DNA of 14,515 nucleotides from Actinomycetes bacterium (GTDB lineage: Bacteria; Actinomycetota; Actinomycetes; Actinomycetales; Cellulomonadaceae), in contig JAFAEH010000286.1 of NCBI GenBank assembly GCA_023424135.1, forward strand, positions 1 to 14,515. Reading direction: 5' to 3'. Shown one piece after another: positions 1 through 7,458 of the stretch. The notes beneath the pieces were generated by a model that ran no database searches, had not been told where the DNA came from, and saw only the letters and a program-made list of their open reading frames with translations. The stretch's first letter is position 1. Each line of letters starts with the position of its first letter. A program made the translations under genes and the position numbers.

Positions 1-165
1 GTGGTCGAGCCGCAGCTCGACGACGTCCGCGACACCGGCAGGCAGGTCGCGCGCGAGCGCCGCGCCCTCGTCGGGGGTGGCGGCGACGAGCGGGACGCAC
101 ACCGCCGGCGGGCCCCCACCGAGGGTCGTCCCGCGCAGGGTCAGCGTGCCGTCGCTCGTCGCCAT
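1..165 (-). CDS. aroD: Type I 3-dehydroquinate dehydratase, N-terminal fragment
   Basis: Only the first 55 codons lie in the window; the gene continues past the left edge. The ATG is at 165-163. The visible protein has the N-terminal pattern of class I dehydroquinases: a strand reading VCVPLVAAT at residues 22-30, then ADVVELRLDH at 46-55, matching the family's 'ADLVElRlD' strand whose Glu and Arg help bind substrate. The enzyme is cytoplasmic and converts 3-dehydroquinate to 3-dehydroshikimate in the shikimate pathway through a Schiff-base lysine, which would be outside the window. It is on the same strand as the ATP-binding protein upstream (97 bp gap), but a strong hairpin at 245-261 separates them, so it probably has its own promoter. 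The short visible length limits confidence. Confidence 0.72.
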   Translation of the reverse strand, partial: MATSDGTLTLRGTTLGGGPPAVCVPLVAATPDEGAALARDLPAGVADVVELRLDH

Positions 166-244
166 GGCACCGATTCTCGGGCATGCCGTGCCGTGCGGTG
201 CGCCTGGGCCACCGTCGGCCCGGCCGGCTGCCGGCCCGGTTGGT

Positions 245-261
245 CGTCGGCCCGGCCGACG
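245..261 (-). terminator. GC-rich hairpin terminator after the RsbW-like gene
   Basis: CGTCGGCC-C-GGCCGACG is a perfect 8-bp inverted repeat starting 1 bp beyond the minus-strand TGA at 263-265. There is no T-tract, as is common in actinobacteria. A second copy of CGTCGGCCCGGCCG lies at 213-226 beside another hairpin-prone GC stretch, so tandem stems are possible. Confidence 0.55.
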
Positions 262-262
262 G

Positions 263-826
263 TCAGCCGACCGCGTCGGCCACGAACGTCGCCCACACGT
301 GCTTGCCGGCCTCGTCCGACCACCAGCCGATCTCGGCCGAGAGCCGCCGGGCGATCTGCAGGCCGAACCCGCCGTCGCCCGGTGCCCGTCCCTCGGCGAG
401 GAACGGCGCGTGCGACGGGTCGCCGTCGGACACGACGACGAGCACGTGGGTGCCGTCGAGCCCGAGCCGGACCTGCGCGGGTGGTCGCCCGTGCGCGAGC
501 GCGTTGGTCGCGAGCTCGGACGTCACGAGCACGACGGTGTCGGTCGGCGGGGCGCCCTGCCCGGTGAGGTCGGGCGCCGAGGCGGAGAGCTGCTCGCGCA
601 GGTCGCCGCGCAGCGTGCGGAGCTGGGCGGCCTCGTCCACCACCCAGCGTCGCAGCGACAGGAACCGGTCCGGGGGGCGGGAGGCGGGCAGCGCGTGCCC
701 GTGCCCGCCGGGGCGCATGAGGTCGTCCGGGGGGAGCGCGCCCGGGGGTGGCGGGGCCGTCGTGGACGGTGCGGGCGCCGCGGCGGGGGCGGCACCGGGC
801 GCGGTCAGCTGCGGCTCGTCGCTCAC
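263..826 (-). CDS. RsbW/SpoIIAB-like ATP-binding protein (anti-sigma-factor-type kinase)
   Basis: This is a 187-residue cytoplasmic protein of the GHKL ATPase fold (HATPase_c_2 type). Residues 1-55 are an Ala/Pro-rich, probably disordered tail. The ATPase domain follows: N-box with E104 and N108 (ELATNALAHG), G1 box VSDGDP at 132-137 with D134, and a G2 lid GDGGFGLQ at 150-157. Family members bind a sigma factor or phosphorylate a STAS anti-anti-sigma protein; which applies here cannot be read from sequence. The GTG start at 826-824 follows a GGGGG run 3-7 bases upstream; the in-frame ATG at 718 would remove only the tail and is an alternative. No sigma factor or STAS gene is adjacent, so this is an orphan. 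The phytochrome-phosphatase at 7459 is a conceivable pathway partner (inference). Confidence 0.86.
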   Translation of the reverse strand: MSDEPQLTAPGAAPAAAPAPSTTAPPPPGALPPDDLMRPGGHGHALPASRPPDRFLSLRRWVVDEAAQLRTLRGDLREQLSASAPDLTGQGAPPTDTVVLVTSELATNALAHGRPPAQVRLGLDGTHVLVVVSDGDPSHAPFLAEGRAPGDGGFGLQIARRLSAEIGWWSDEAGKHVWATFVADAVG

Positions 827-1013
827 GTCCCCCACCCCCGTCCCGGGTCCCTGCCGTCGTCGCTCGCGCGCCCCGCGCCGGGGGCACCCGGCCACGGTAG
901 GCGCCCCGGGGTGATCGCACCACCGATACGGCCGCCCGCCTTGCGCAGACGTGGACAGACGTCCATGATCCGCCCGGGCGCATGCCCCCGTCGGGCGTGT
1001 CGGAGGGCGCCGG

Positions 1014-1019
1014 TAGCGT
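1014..1019 (+). promoter_or_regulatory. Candidate -10 box for the LLM oxidoreductase
   Basis: TAGCGT fits the actinobacterial TANNNT -10 pattern and lies 53 bp before the ATG at 1073. No convincing -35 is visible. The rest of the 246-bp divergent gap (827-1072) shows nothing else I can name. Confidence 0.3.
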
Positions 1020-1072
1020 GCGCCGCGCCGCACCGACGGTGGTGGGGCGACGCGACGACGAGGGGGCAGGCG

Positions 1073-1921
1073 ATGCGGTTCGGCTTCGTGGGCACGTTCG
1101 GGACGGTCCAGCAGGTCGTGGACATGGCGGTCGAGACCGAGGAGCACGGCTGGGACGGGTTCTTCACGTGGGACGGCATCGACCTCGACGGGATGGACGC
1201 GTGGGACCCGTGGGCGGTGCTCGCGGCCGCAGCGGTCCGGACGACGAGCGTGACGCTGGGTGCGCTCGTGTTCGCGCTGCCCCGGCGTCGCCCGTGGGTG
1301 TTCGCCAAGCAGGCGGTGACGGTCGACCACCTCTCCGGCGGTCGGCTCGTGCTCCCCGTCGGCCTGGGCGTGCCGCAGGACTCGGCGGTCGCGCGCGTCA
1401 GCGGTGAGGCGACGACCGTGCGGCAGCGGGCCGAGCAGCTCGACGACGCGCTGGCGGTGCTGGACCGCTCGTCCACGGGTGAGCGGTTCGACCTCGACGG
1501 GTACCACCTGACCGTCGAGCAGATGCAGCTGCGCCCGCGTCCCGTGGCGCGCCCGGACGGGAGCACCCGCATCCCCGTGTGGGTCGTCGGCGCCTACCCG
1601 GCCGAGCGGTCGATGGGCCGTGCCGCCCGGTGGGACGGTGTGATCCCCCAGCACCGCGGGGAGCGCGCGATGGAGTCGCTGACCCCGCAGGACGTCGCGG
1701 ACGTCGTCGCCTGGGTGCGGGAGCACCGTGCCCCCGACGCCGGGCCGTTCGACGTCGTGCTGCACGGAGAGCTCCCGAGCGACCCGGCGCAGGCGCGGGA
1801 GCACTGCGCGGCGCTCGCGGAGGCCGGTGCCACGTGGTTCGTCGACGCGCTGTGGGATCCCGCGACGGCGACCCCCGACGCGCTGCTCGCGCGCATCCGG
1901 CAGGGACCGCCGCGCACCTGA
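1073..1921 (+). CDS. LLM-class flavin/F420-dependent oxidoreductase
   Basis: This 282-residue cytoplasmic protein has the luciferase-like TIM-barrel pattern: MRFGFVGTFG at the start, EEHGWDGFFTWDG at 23-35, then TTSVTLGALVFALPRRRPWVFAKQ, the bacterial-luciferase-type segment before 'vDHLSGGRLVLPVGLG' at 84-99. Such enzymes use FMN or coenzyme F420 for hydride transfer or mono-oxygenation; substrate and cofactor cannot be told from sequence. It is slightly short for the family. The ATG at 1073 is preceded by GAGGGGGCAGG, a good ribosome site, and is where homology-like sequence begins; the open frame extends much further upstream without family-like sequence. It converges with the transporter at 2010 and appears monocistronic. 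Confidence 0.9.
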   Translation: MRFGFVGTFGTVQQVVDMAVETEEHGWDGFFTWDGIDLDGMDAWDPWAVLAAAAVRTTSVTLGALVFALPRRRPWVFAKQAVTVDHLSGGRLVLPVGLGVPQDSAVARVSGEATTVRQRAEQLDDALAVLDRSSTGERFDLDGYHLTVEQMQLRPRPVARPDGSTRIPVWVVGAYPAERSMGRAARWDGVIPQHRGERAMESLTPQDVADVVAWVREHRAPDAGPFDVVLHGELPSDPAQAREHCAALAEAGATWFVDALWDPATATPDALLARIRQGPPRT

Positions 1922-1946
1922 CGCGCGTCCCCGCACCCTGCGGCGG

Positions 1947-1989
1947 ACCGGCCCGTGGCAGTCCGTGGACAGCCCGACCATGGGCCGGT
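1947..1989. terminator. Bidirectional hairpin terminator between convergent genes
   Basis: Arms at 1947-1958 (ACCGGCCCGTGG) and 1978-1989 (CCATGGGCCGGT) form a 12-bp stem with one G-T pair. The loop contains an additional GTCC-GT-GGAC dyad at 1961-1970. It sits in the 88-bp gap between two converging genes, so it can serve both strands. Confidence 0.7.
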
Positions 1990-2009
1990 ACGTGATCCGA
2001 TGTGGCGTC

Positions 2010-3278
2010 TCAGGCGGTCAGCAGGGGCAGGGGGTCGTCGGGGTCGTCGTCCGGGGTCGGGCGCAGCGCACGGAACACGGCCCACGACACGCCGACGACG
2101 GGGACGGCGACGACCGCGCCGACGAGGCCGCCCACGATCGTCCCGGCGGAGACCACGACGCCGACGACCATCGCGTGCAGCCGGATGTGCTTGCCCATGA
2201 TCACCGGCTGCAGCACGTGCCCCTCGAGCTGGCCGATGAGCGCGATCCCGACGCCCACCGCGACCATCGACCAGAACCCGTTGGCGGCGAGCGCGACGAG
2301 CATCGCGACGATCATCGCCGCGGGTGCGCCGATCAGGGGGATGAACCCGCCGACGAACACGAGCACCGCGAGCGGGCCCGCCAGCGGCACCCGCAGGGCG
2401 AGCAGCAGCACGAACGCGAGCGTGCCGATGCACACCGCGGTGTAGAACGCGCCGCGGGTGTACCCGCCGAACGCACGCCACGCCGCCGCGCCGGCGGTGC
2501 GCAGCCCGGGGCGCGACGTGACGGGGAGCTGGCGCACCGTCCACGTCCACATCTGGCGCCCGCCGCCGAGGAAGCACGCCGCGCAGAACACACCGAGCGC
2601 GATCACCATGAACCACACGAGCACCGAGCCGACCTGGGCGGCCGCGCTGCCCGCGAGTGTCCAGCGGTTCGCCTCCCACCACTGCGTGATCGTGGCGAAG
2701 ATCCCGTCGATCTCCTCATCCGAGACGGTCACGGGCAGGCGTCCGCTGCGCAGCAGCTGGACCAGGTCGTCGACGCCCGCCTGGATGGCCGTGCCCATGT
2801 GCTGCCACTGCCCGGCGACAGCCACGACGACGAACGCGATGAGCCCGGCGACACCGAGCGCACCGACCAGCAGCGCGAGACCGACGGCGGGGCCCGTCGG
2901 CAGCCACCGGCGCAGGAACGTCGCGACCGGACCCAGCACGGCGGTGATGACCAGCCCCAGGAAGAGGGCGATCATCACGAGCTGCACCTGCACGGCCGCC
3001 CAGACGACGATCGCGAGGACCGCGCACGCCGCGACCACGCGCCACGACCACGCACCGGTCACCGCGAGCCAGTGCGGCACGAGCGCCGCGGGTGCAGCAG
3101 ACGCGGGGGTCGGGGCCGGGGGCGTCGTGGGTGCGGCGGCCTGCGGGGCGGCGGCGTCGGGGGCGGGTGTCTGCGCGTCCGCGCCGCGTCCGCCGGTGTC
3201 CGCGCCCACGTCTGCGGGCCGGTCGTCGTCCGGACCGTCCCCTGCGGGGGCCCCCGCCGTGCCGTGCGTCGAGGTCAC
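2010..3278 (-). CDS. AI-2E/PerM-family transporter
   Basis: This 422-residue integral membrane protein belongs to the family known as AI-2E transporter, PerM or UPF0118. Residues 1-68 are an Ala/Pro/Asp-rich cytosolic tail. Hydrophobic segments follow at about 81-97, 99-118 and 130-156, a soluble stretch at about 157-230, then several more membrane segments including the family-typical FVGGFIPLIGAP loop and GQLEGHVLQPVIMGKHIRLHAM near the C-terminal membrane pairs. Some relatives export autoinducer-2 and others are Na+/H+ antiporter-like, so the substrate is uncertain. The GTG at 3278-3276 has no Shine-Dalgarno but lies 6 bases after a TAGCGT -10 box, which suggests a leaderless message. The C-terminal acidic tail (PDDDPDD) is cytosolic. 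Confidence 0.9.
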   Translation of the reverse strand: MTSTHGTAGAPAGDGPDDDRPADVGADTGGRGADAQTPAPDAAAPQAAAPTTPPAPTPASAAPAALVPHWLAVTGAWSWRVVAACAVLAIVVWAAVQVQLVMIALFLGLVITAVLGPVATFLRRWLPTGPAVGLALLVGALGVAGLIAFVVVAVAGQWQHMGTAIQAGVDDLVQLLRSGRLPVTVSDEEIDGIFATITQWWEANRWTLAGSAAAQVGSVLVWFMVIALGVFCAACFLGGGRQMWTWTVRQLPVTSRPGLRTAGAAAWRAFGGYTRGAFYTAVCIGTLAFVLLLALRVPLAGPLAVLVFVGGFIPLIGAPAAMIVAMLVALAANGFWSMVAVGVGIALIGQLEGHVLQPVIMGKHIRLHAMVVGVVVSAGTIVGGLVGAVVAVPVVGVSWAVFRALRPTPDDDPDDPLPLLTA

Positions 3279-3284
3279 CTGGGA

Positions 3285-3290
3285 ACGCTA
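3285..3290 (-). promoter_or_regulatory. -10 box for a probable leaderless transporter mRNA
   Basis: On the minus strand TAGCGT is followed by six bases and then the GTG start at 3278. That spacing puts the transcription start on the start codon, the usual arrangement for leaderless actinobacterial genes. No good -35 is visible. Confidence 0.45.
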
Positions 3291-3319
3291 GCGGGCGCGG
3301 GCGTCCTGTGCGTCCCCTT

Positions 3320-3338
3320 CGCGAGGATCATCCTCGCG
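3320..3338 (-). terminator. 19-nt perfect palindrome, terminator or operator
   Basis: CGCGAGGAT-C-ATCCTCGCG is a perfect inverted repeat with 9-base arms. It lies 21 bp after the minus-strand stop of the acetyltransferase and about 42-60 bp before the transporter start. As RNA it folds to an 8-bp stem with a 3-base loop, so a terminator is the simplest reading. A protein-binding operator for the transporter is possible. Confidence 0.5.
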
Positions 3339-3358
3339 CGTCACGTCCCGCCCGGGGG

Positions 3359-4024
3359 TCAGGAGGTGCGTCGCGGCGGGCGGGTCATGGGGAAGATCTG
3401 CGGGCCGCCGGGTGCGAGCGGCACGGGCTCGTGCGCCTCCGTGTACCCGCGGTGGACGTAGTAGGAGACGTTCGAGGGCTTGGTCGTCTCGAGGTACGAG
3501 GGGACGCCCGCGGTGTCGAGGTCGGCCAGGAACTGGCGCATGAGCACGGTGCCGCGGCCCGCACGCTGCAGGTCGGGGCGCACGCCGAAGGCCTCCACGT
3601 ACCAGCAGTCCGGGGGCACGCCCTGCGCCGTCAGCTCGCCGAAGCGGATGATGCCGCGGCTGTGCTCGCGCGTGTGCACGGCGATCCGGGCGACGCGCCC
3701 CGCCTGCGCCAGCCAGCGACGCAGCGGCATGGGATAGGTCCCGGGCGGGTACAGCGCGAGCACGCCGGTGACCTCGTCGCCGAGCTTGGTGACCAGCACG
3801 CGCCCGTGGCGCAGGCCGTCCGCGAGGGTCATGCGGTAGACCTCGCGCAGCTCGCGCTCGCGGCGCGCGCGCACGGGGAACAGGTGCGAGTAGCCGGGGT
3901 CCTCGGCGAGCGCGGCGGCGAGCACCGCGGCGGCGCGCACGCGGTCGCGCGGGTCGAGCAGCCCGAGCGTGTCGGGCGGGTCGACCCGCGCGTGCGTGCC
4001 CGGCGAACGTCCCCCTGCGTCCAT
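3359..4024 (-). CDS. GNAT-family N-acetyltransferase
   Basis: This 221-residue cytoplasmic protein carries the GNAT acetyl-CoA fold. Motif A is clear: YVEAFGVRPDLQ at 142-153 followed by the pyrophosphate-binding QRAGRG loop at 153-158. Motif B follows as ETTKPSNVSYYVHRGY at 179-194, the usual 'N..lY.k.GF' end of the domain. The family transfers an acetyl group from acetyl-CoA to an amine; the acceptor here is unknown. The ATG at 4024-4022 has only a distant GGGA upstream. CACGAT six bases before it could be a weak -10 box for a leaderless start, with TTGCAC 18 bp further up. It may share a transcript with the transporter downstream, although the palindrome at 3320 would interrupt it. Confidence 0.88.
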   Translation of the reverse strand: MDAGGRSPGTHARVDPPDTLGLLDPRDRVRAAAVLAAALAEDPGYSHLFPVRARRERELREVYRMTLADGLRHGRVLVTKLGDEVTGVLALYPPGTYPMPLRRWLAQAGRVARIAVHTREHSRGIIRFGELTAQGVPPDCWYVEAFGVRPDLQRAGRGTVLMRQFLADLDTAGVPSYLETTKPSNVSYYVHRGYTEAHEPVPLAPGGPQIFPMTRPPRRTS

Positions 4025-4310
4025 GAGGGCATCGTGTCCCGGACGTGCGTCCAGGTGCAACCGGAGGGCTGTGATCGGTTCCGCGTGCCCGCCCGCACGG
4101 GGCCGCGCGGCGTGCCCGTGCCGACGGCGGCGGCGTGCTGCGGGCCGCCGCGAGTGGGGAGGACGGGTGAAGATCACTCCCGAACGTCCCCACCGGACGG
4201 CCGGACGGTGCCAGGCTCGGGGGACTCCCCGCGGGTGCCACGTCGTCGTGCGTCCACCCACGTCCGCCGACGAGGTCGGACGGGTGGGGCGACGGACAGG
4301 AGGAGCACCG

Positions 4311-6308
4311 GTGCGAGCGACGCCCAGGCGGGCACGGGTACGAGGGGCTGCGGCGCTGACGCTGCTCGCGGTCGTGGCGGCGACGGCGTCGGCGTGCTCA
4401 CCGAGCACCCCGGACCCCCGCCCCGCGGCGGAGGCGCTGGCGGCGGCGCTGGCCTCGGGCACGTTCGCGGAGGTCCCGTTCGCACCCGACGTCCAGGCGG
4501 AGGTCGTGGCGAGCACGCGCGAGAGCGTCGTCGAGGGACTCGGTGACGCGGCGGACGCGAGCGTCGAGGTCGCCGAGGTCACGGTCGCGGACGACGAGCA
4601 GAGCGCCACCGCGCGGCTCGACGTCGCGTGGGACCTGCCGTGGGTCGACGACGACTGGACGTTCCCCGTCACCGCGCAGCTCGTGCGCAGCGAGGACGAC
4701 GACGAGCAGCCGTGGCGGGTGCGCTGGACGCCGGCGCTGCTCGCGCCGGACCTCGTCGAGGGGGAGCGGCTGACCCTCGCGCGCGAGGCCGCACCGCGCG
4801 GCGACGTGCTGGGTGCCGGCGACGCGGTGCTCGTCGAGCCGCGCTCGGTCTGGCGCGTCGGGATCGACAAGGCGAACGTCGCCGAGCCCGAGCAGGACGC
4901 CGCGGCCCGCGGGCTCGCGGGTGCGCTCGCGATGGACGCCGACGCGTTCGCCGCGCGGGTCGCCGCCGCCGGGCCGAAGGCGTTCGTCGAGGCGATCGTC
5001 GTGCGGGCGGGCGACCCGGCGTACGACGTCGAGGCGCTGGACGCGCTGCCGGGCGTCGCGGCCCTGCCGGACGAGATCCCGCTGGCCCCGACCCGGACGT
5101 TCGCGCGCGCGATCCTCGGGACGGTCGGCGATGCGACGGCGGAGATCGTCGAGGCGTCGCAGGGCGCGGTCGTCGGGGGCGACCGGGTGGGGCTGTCCGG
5201 GTTGCAGCGGCAGTACGACGAGCAGCTGCGCGGGACGCCCGGCGTGCTCGTACGGGCGGTGGCCGAGGCCGGCGGGGCCGAGCGGGTGCTGTTCGAGCGT
5301 GAGCCGGTCGCGGGTGAGCCGCTGCGCACGACGCTGGACCCCACGCTCCAGCAGCGCGCCGAGGACGTCCTCGCGGCCGTCGGGCCCGCCGCGGCGATCG
5401 TCGCGGTGCGCCCCTCGACGGGCGAGGTGCTCGCGGCGGCCAGCGGACCGGGCAGCGAGGGCCTGTCGACCGCGACGGTCGGGCAGTACGCGCCGGGGTC
5501 GACGTTCAAGGTGGTCAGCGCGCTCGCGTACCTGCGCGGCGGGCTCACGCCCGACTCGACCGTGAGCTGCCCGCCCGCGATCTCGGTCGACGGCCGCACG
5601 TTCCAGAACTTCCCCGGCTACCCGGCGTCCGCCCAGGGTGACGTGCCGTTCCGGACGGCGTTCGCGCACTCGTGCAACACGGCCTTCATCGGGTCGCGCG
5701 ACCTGGCCGACCAGGACGACCTGCTCGCGGCGGCGCGCTCGCTGGGTCTGGAGCCGGCGGCCGCGCTGGGCTTCCCGGCGTTCCTCGGCACGGTGCCCGA
5801 CGAGGCCACGGGAACCGCCCACGCGGCGTCGGTGATCGGGCAGGGGCAGGTGCTCGCGTCGCCGCTCGGCATGGCGACCGTCGCGGCCTCGGTCGCGGCG
5901 GCCCGCACGGTCGTCCCGCGGCTCGTCACGCCGACCGACGACGGGGCCGACGGCTCCGACGCGACCGCGACGGCCGACGAGGACGGTGCGCAGGAGGCGT
6001 CCGACGACGCGACGTCGGACGACGACCTGCCGCCCGCCGAGCCGCTGACGGCCGACGAGGCCGCCGCGCTGCAGGACATGATGCGCGCGGTCGTCACGGA
6101 GGGTGGCGCGGGTGTCCTCGCGGACGTCCCGGGCGAGCCCGTGCTCGCCAAGACGGGCACCGCGCAGTTCGGCACGTCCGACGACCTGCGCAACCACGCG
6201 TGGATGATCGCGGTGCACGGGGACCTGGCCGTCGCGGTGTTCGTGGGCGAGGGGGACTACGGTTCGACGACGGCCGGTCCGCTGATGCGTGCGTTCCTGG
6301 CCGACTGA
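4311..6308 (+). CDS. Penicillin-binding protein, class B transpeptidase with MecA-type N domain
   Basis: This 665-residue cell-wall enzyme begins with a lipoprotein-type signal: Arg-rich start, hydrophobic core and lipobox ending in C29 (TASAC-S), so it is probably a lipid-anchored, extracytoplasmic protein. Residues about 35-145 resemble the NTF2-like MecA_N domain (ending WRVRWTPALLAPDL). A dimerisation region follows (GLSGLQRQYDEQLRGTPG at 294-311). The transpeptidase domain has all three active-site motifs: S397-TFK, S454-CN and K614-TG. It should cross-link peptidoglycan and be acylated by beta-lactams. The GTG at 4311 is set by a perfect AGGAGG eight bases upstream. An acidic low-complexity insertion at about 542-580 sits between the SxN and KTG motifs. 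The aldo/keto reductase starts 34 bp after the stop and is probably co-transcribed. Confidence 0.93.
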   Translation: MRATPRRARVRGAAALTLLAVVAATASACSPSTPDPRPAAEALAAALASGTFAEVPFAPDVQAEVVASTRESVVEGLGDAADASVEVAEVTVADDEQSATARLDVAWDLPWVDDDWTFPVTAQLVRSEDDDEQPWRVRWTPALLAPDLVEGERLTLAREAAPRGDVLGAGDAVLVEPRSVWRVGIDKANVAEPEQDAAARGLAGALAMDADAFAARVAAAGPKAFVEAIVVRAGDPAYDVEALDALPGVAALPDEIPLAPTRTFARAILGTVGDATAEIVEASQGAVVGGDRVGLSGLQRQYDEQLRGTPGVLVRAVAEAGGAERVLFEREPVAGEPLRTTLDPTLQQRAEDVLAAVGPAAAIVAVRPSTGEVLAAASGPGSEGLSTATVGQYAPGSTFKVVSALAYLRGGLTPDSTVSCPPAISVDGRTFQNFPGYPASAQGDVPFRTAFAHSCNTAFIGSRDLADQDDLLAAARSLGLEPAAALGFPAFLGTVPDEATGTAHAASVIGQGQVLASPLGMATVAASVAAARTVVPRLVTPTDDGADGSDATATADEDGAQEASDDATSDDDLPPAEPLTADEAAALQDMMRAVVTEGGAGVLADVPGEPVLAKTGTAQFGTSDDLRNHAWMIAVHGDLAVAVFVGEGDYGSTTAGPLMRAFLAD

Positions 6309-6342
6309 CGTCGACGACGACCCGCTGACCCGTGGAGGGACG

Positions 6343-7320
6343 ATGACCGCACGCCACGTGCCGGGCGCCGAGGGCTGGATGCGGCCGCTGCCGGGGACGA
6401 CCCTGACGGTGAGCGCGGTCGCGCTCGGGGGTGGGCCGCTCGGGAGCATGCCGCAGCTGTTCGGGCAGGACGTCTCGCCCGAGCGTGGCATCGACACGGT
6501 CCGCGCCGCGCTGCACTCCGACGTCCGGTTCGTCGACACGTCGAACGGCTACTCCGGCGGGGAGAGCGAACGACGCATCGGTGCCGCGCTGACCGCCGCG
6601 GGCGGACCGCCCGCGGACGTCGTCGTCGCGACGAAGGTCGACCCGGACGGCGCCGACTACTCCGGTGAGCGCGTGCGCCGCTCGGTCGACGAGTCCCGCG
6701 CACGCCTGGGCCTGGACCACCTGCCGCTGGTGCACCTGCACGACCCGGAGTTCCACGAGTTCGACGACCTCACGGGCCCGGGCGGTGCCGTCGAGGCGCT
6801 CGTCGAGCTGCGGGAGTCGGGCGCGGTCGGTGCGATCGGGCTCGCGGGCGGGCGCGTGCAGGAGATGGCGCGCTACCTCGCGCTCGGGGTGTTCGACGTG
6901 CTGCTCGTGCACAACCGCTGGACGCTCGTCGACCGGTCGGCGGGCACGCTGGTGGCCGAGGCCCGCTCGCGGGGCATGGGCGTGCTCAACGCCGCGGTGT
7001 ACGGCGGAGGGATCCTCGCGCACCAGGCCGGCGGTCCGACGACGTACGGGTATCGGCCGGCCCCGGCCCCGGTGCTCGCCGCGGTCGAGGCGATGCGCCG
7101 CGTGTGCGCCGCGCACGGCACGGACCTGGGGACGGCGGCGCTGCAGTTCTCGCTGCGCGACGAGCGCTTCGCGGCGACGATCGTCGGGATGTCGCGCCCG
7201 GAGCGCGTCGGGCAGACGCTCGCCGCCGCGGCCGCGCCGCTGCCCGACGCGCTGTTCGACGAGCTCGAGACCCTGGTGCCGCCGGCGTCGACGTGGCTCG
7301 ACGCACCGTTCGACGCGTGA
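6343..7320 (+). CDS. Aldo/keto reductase
   Basis: This 325-residue cytoplasmic oxidoreductase has an (alpha/beta)8 barrel. The catalytic tetrad is visible with family spacing: D65 and Y70 in FVDTSNGYSGGESERRIG, K98 in VVVATKVD, and H131 in LVHLHDPE. The C-terminal SLRDERFAATIVGMSRPERV is the NADP(H)-phosphate loop region. Overall it resembles the D-threo-aldose/L-fucose dehydrogenase-like branch (long C-terminal half, GGGPLG near residue 30), so a sugar or short aldehyde is a reasonable but unproven substrate. The ATG at 6343 follows GGAGGG at 6334-6339, a strong ribosome site. Its closeness to the penicillin-binding protein upstream suggests one transcript, without an obvious functional link. 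Confidence 0.92.
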   Translation: MTARHVPGAEGWMRPLPGTTLTVSAVALGGGPLGSMPQLFGQDVSPERGIDTVRAALHSDVRFVDTSNGYSGGESERRIGAALTAAGGPPADVVVATKVDPDGADYSGERVRRSVDESRARLGLDHLPLVHLHDPEFHEFDDLTGPGGAVEALVELRESGAVGAIGLAGGRVQEMARYLALGVFDVLLVHNRWTLVDRSAGTLVAEARSRGMGVLNAAVYGGGILAHQAGGPTTYGYRPAPAPVLAAVEAMRRVCAAHGTDLGTAALQFSLRDERFAATIVGMSRPERVGQTLAAAAAPLPDALFDELETLVPPASTWLDAPFDA

Positions 7321-7343
7321 CCGGGCGGGCGTGCGACCGCTGA

Positions 7344-7362
7344 CCGGACGGCGGACGTCCGG
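7344..7362 (+). terminator. Weak hairpin after the aldo/keto reductase
   Basis: CCGGAC and GTCCGG form a 6-bp stem with a 7-base loop, 24 bp beyond the stop codon. It has no T-tract, so it may be a weak terminator separating this pair of genes from the phytochrome operon. Confidence 0.3.
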
Positions 7363-7458
7363 GGCCGTGCGCGCGACGACCGGCTGCGTGGACAGGGGCA
7401 TCGATTACCGTTCACCCCGACGAGGTGGGCGCCGGCGCGCTCGTCGGGACGGAGCGAG

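Noticed and set aside
77..1072. Upstream in-frame extension of the LLM oxidoreductase
   Set aside because: It runs antisense through the RsbW-like gene, is Arg/Pro/Gly-rich without family-like sequence, and the ATG at 1073 has a good ribosome site.
4398..6539. Long minus-strand open frames opposite the penicillin-binding protein (also 3359-5599)
   Set aside because: They are stop-poor shadows of high-GC coding sequence, with Arg/Ser-biased translations and no motifs; only the 3359-4024 part is a real gene.
7360..7458. Promoter of the phytochrome operon
   Set aside because: TGGACA and TACCGT occur near 7390-7411, but their spacing is too short for a normal -35/-10 pair, so I make no call.
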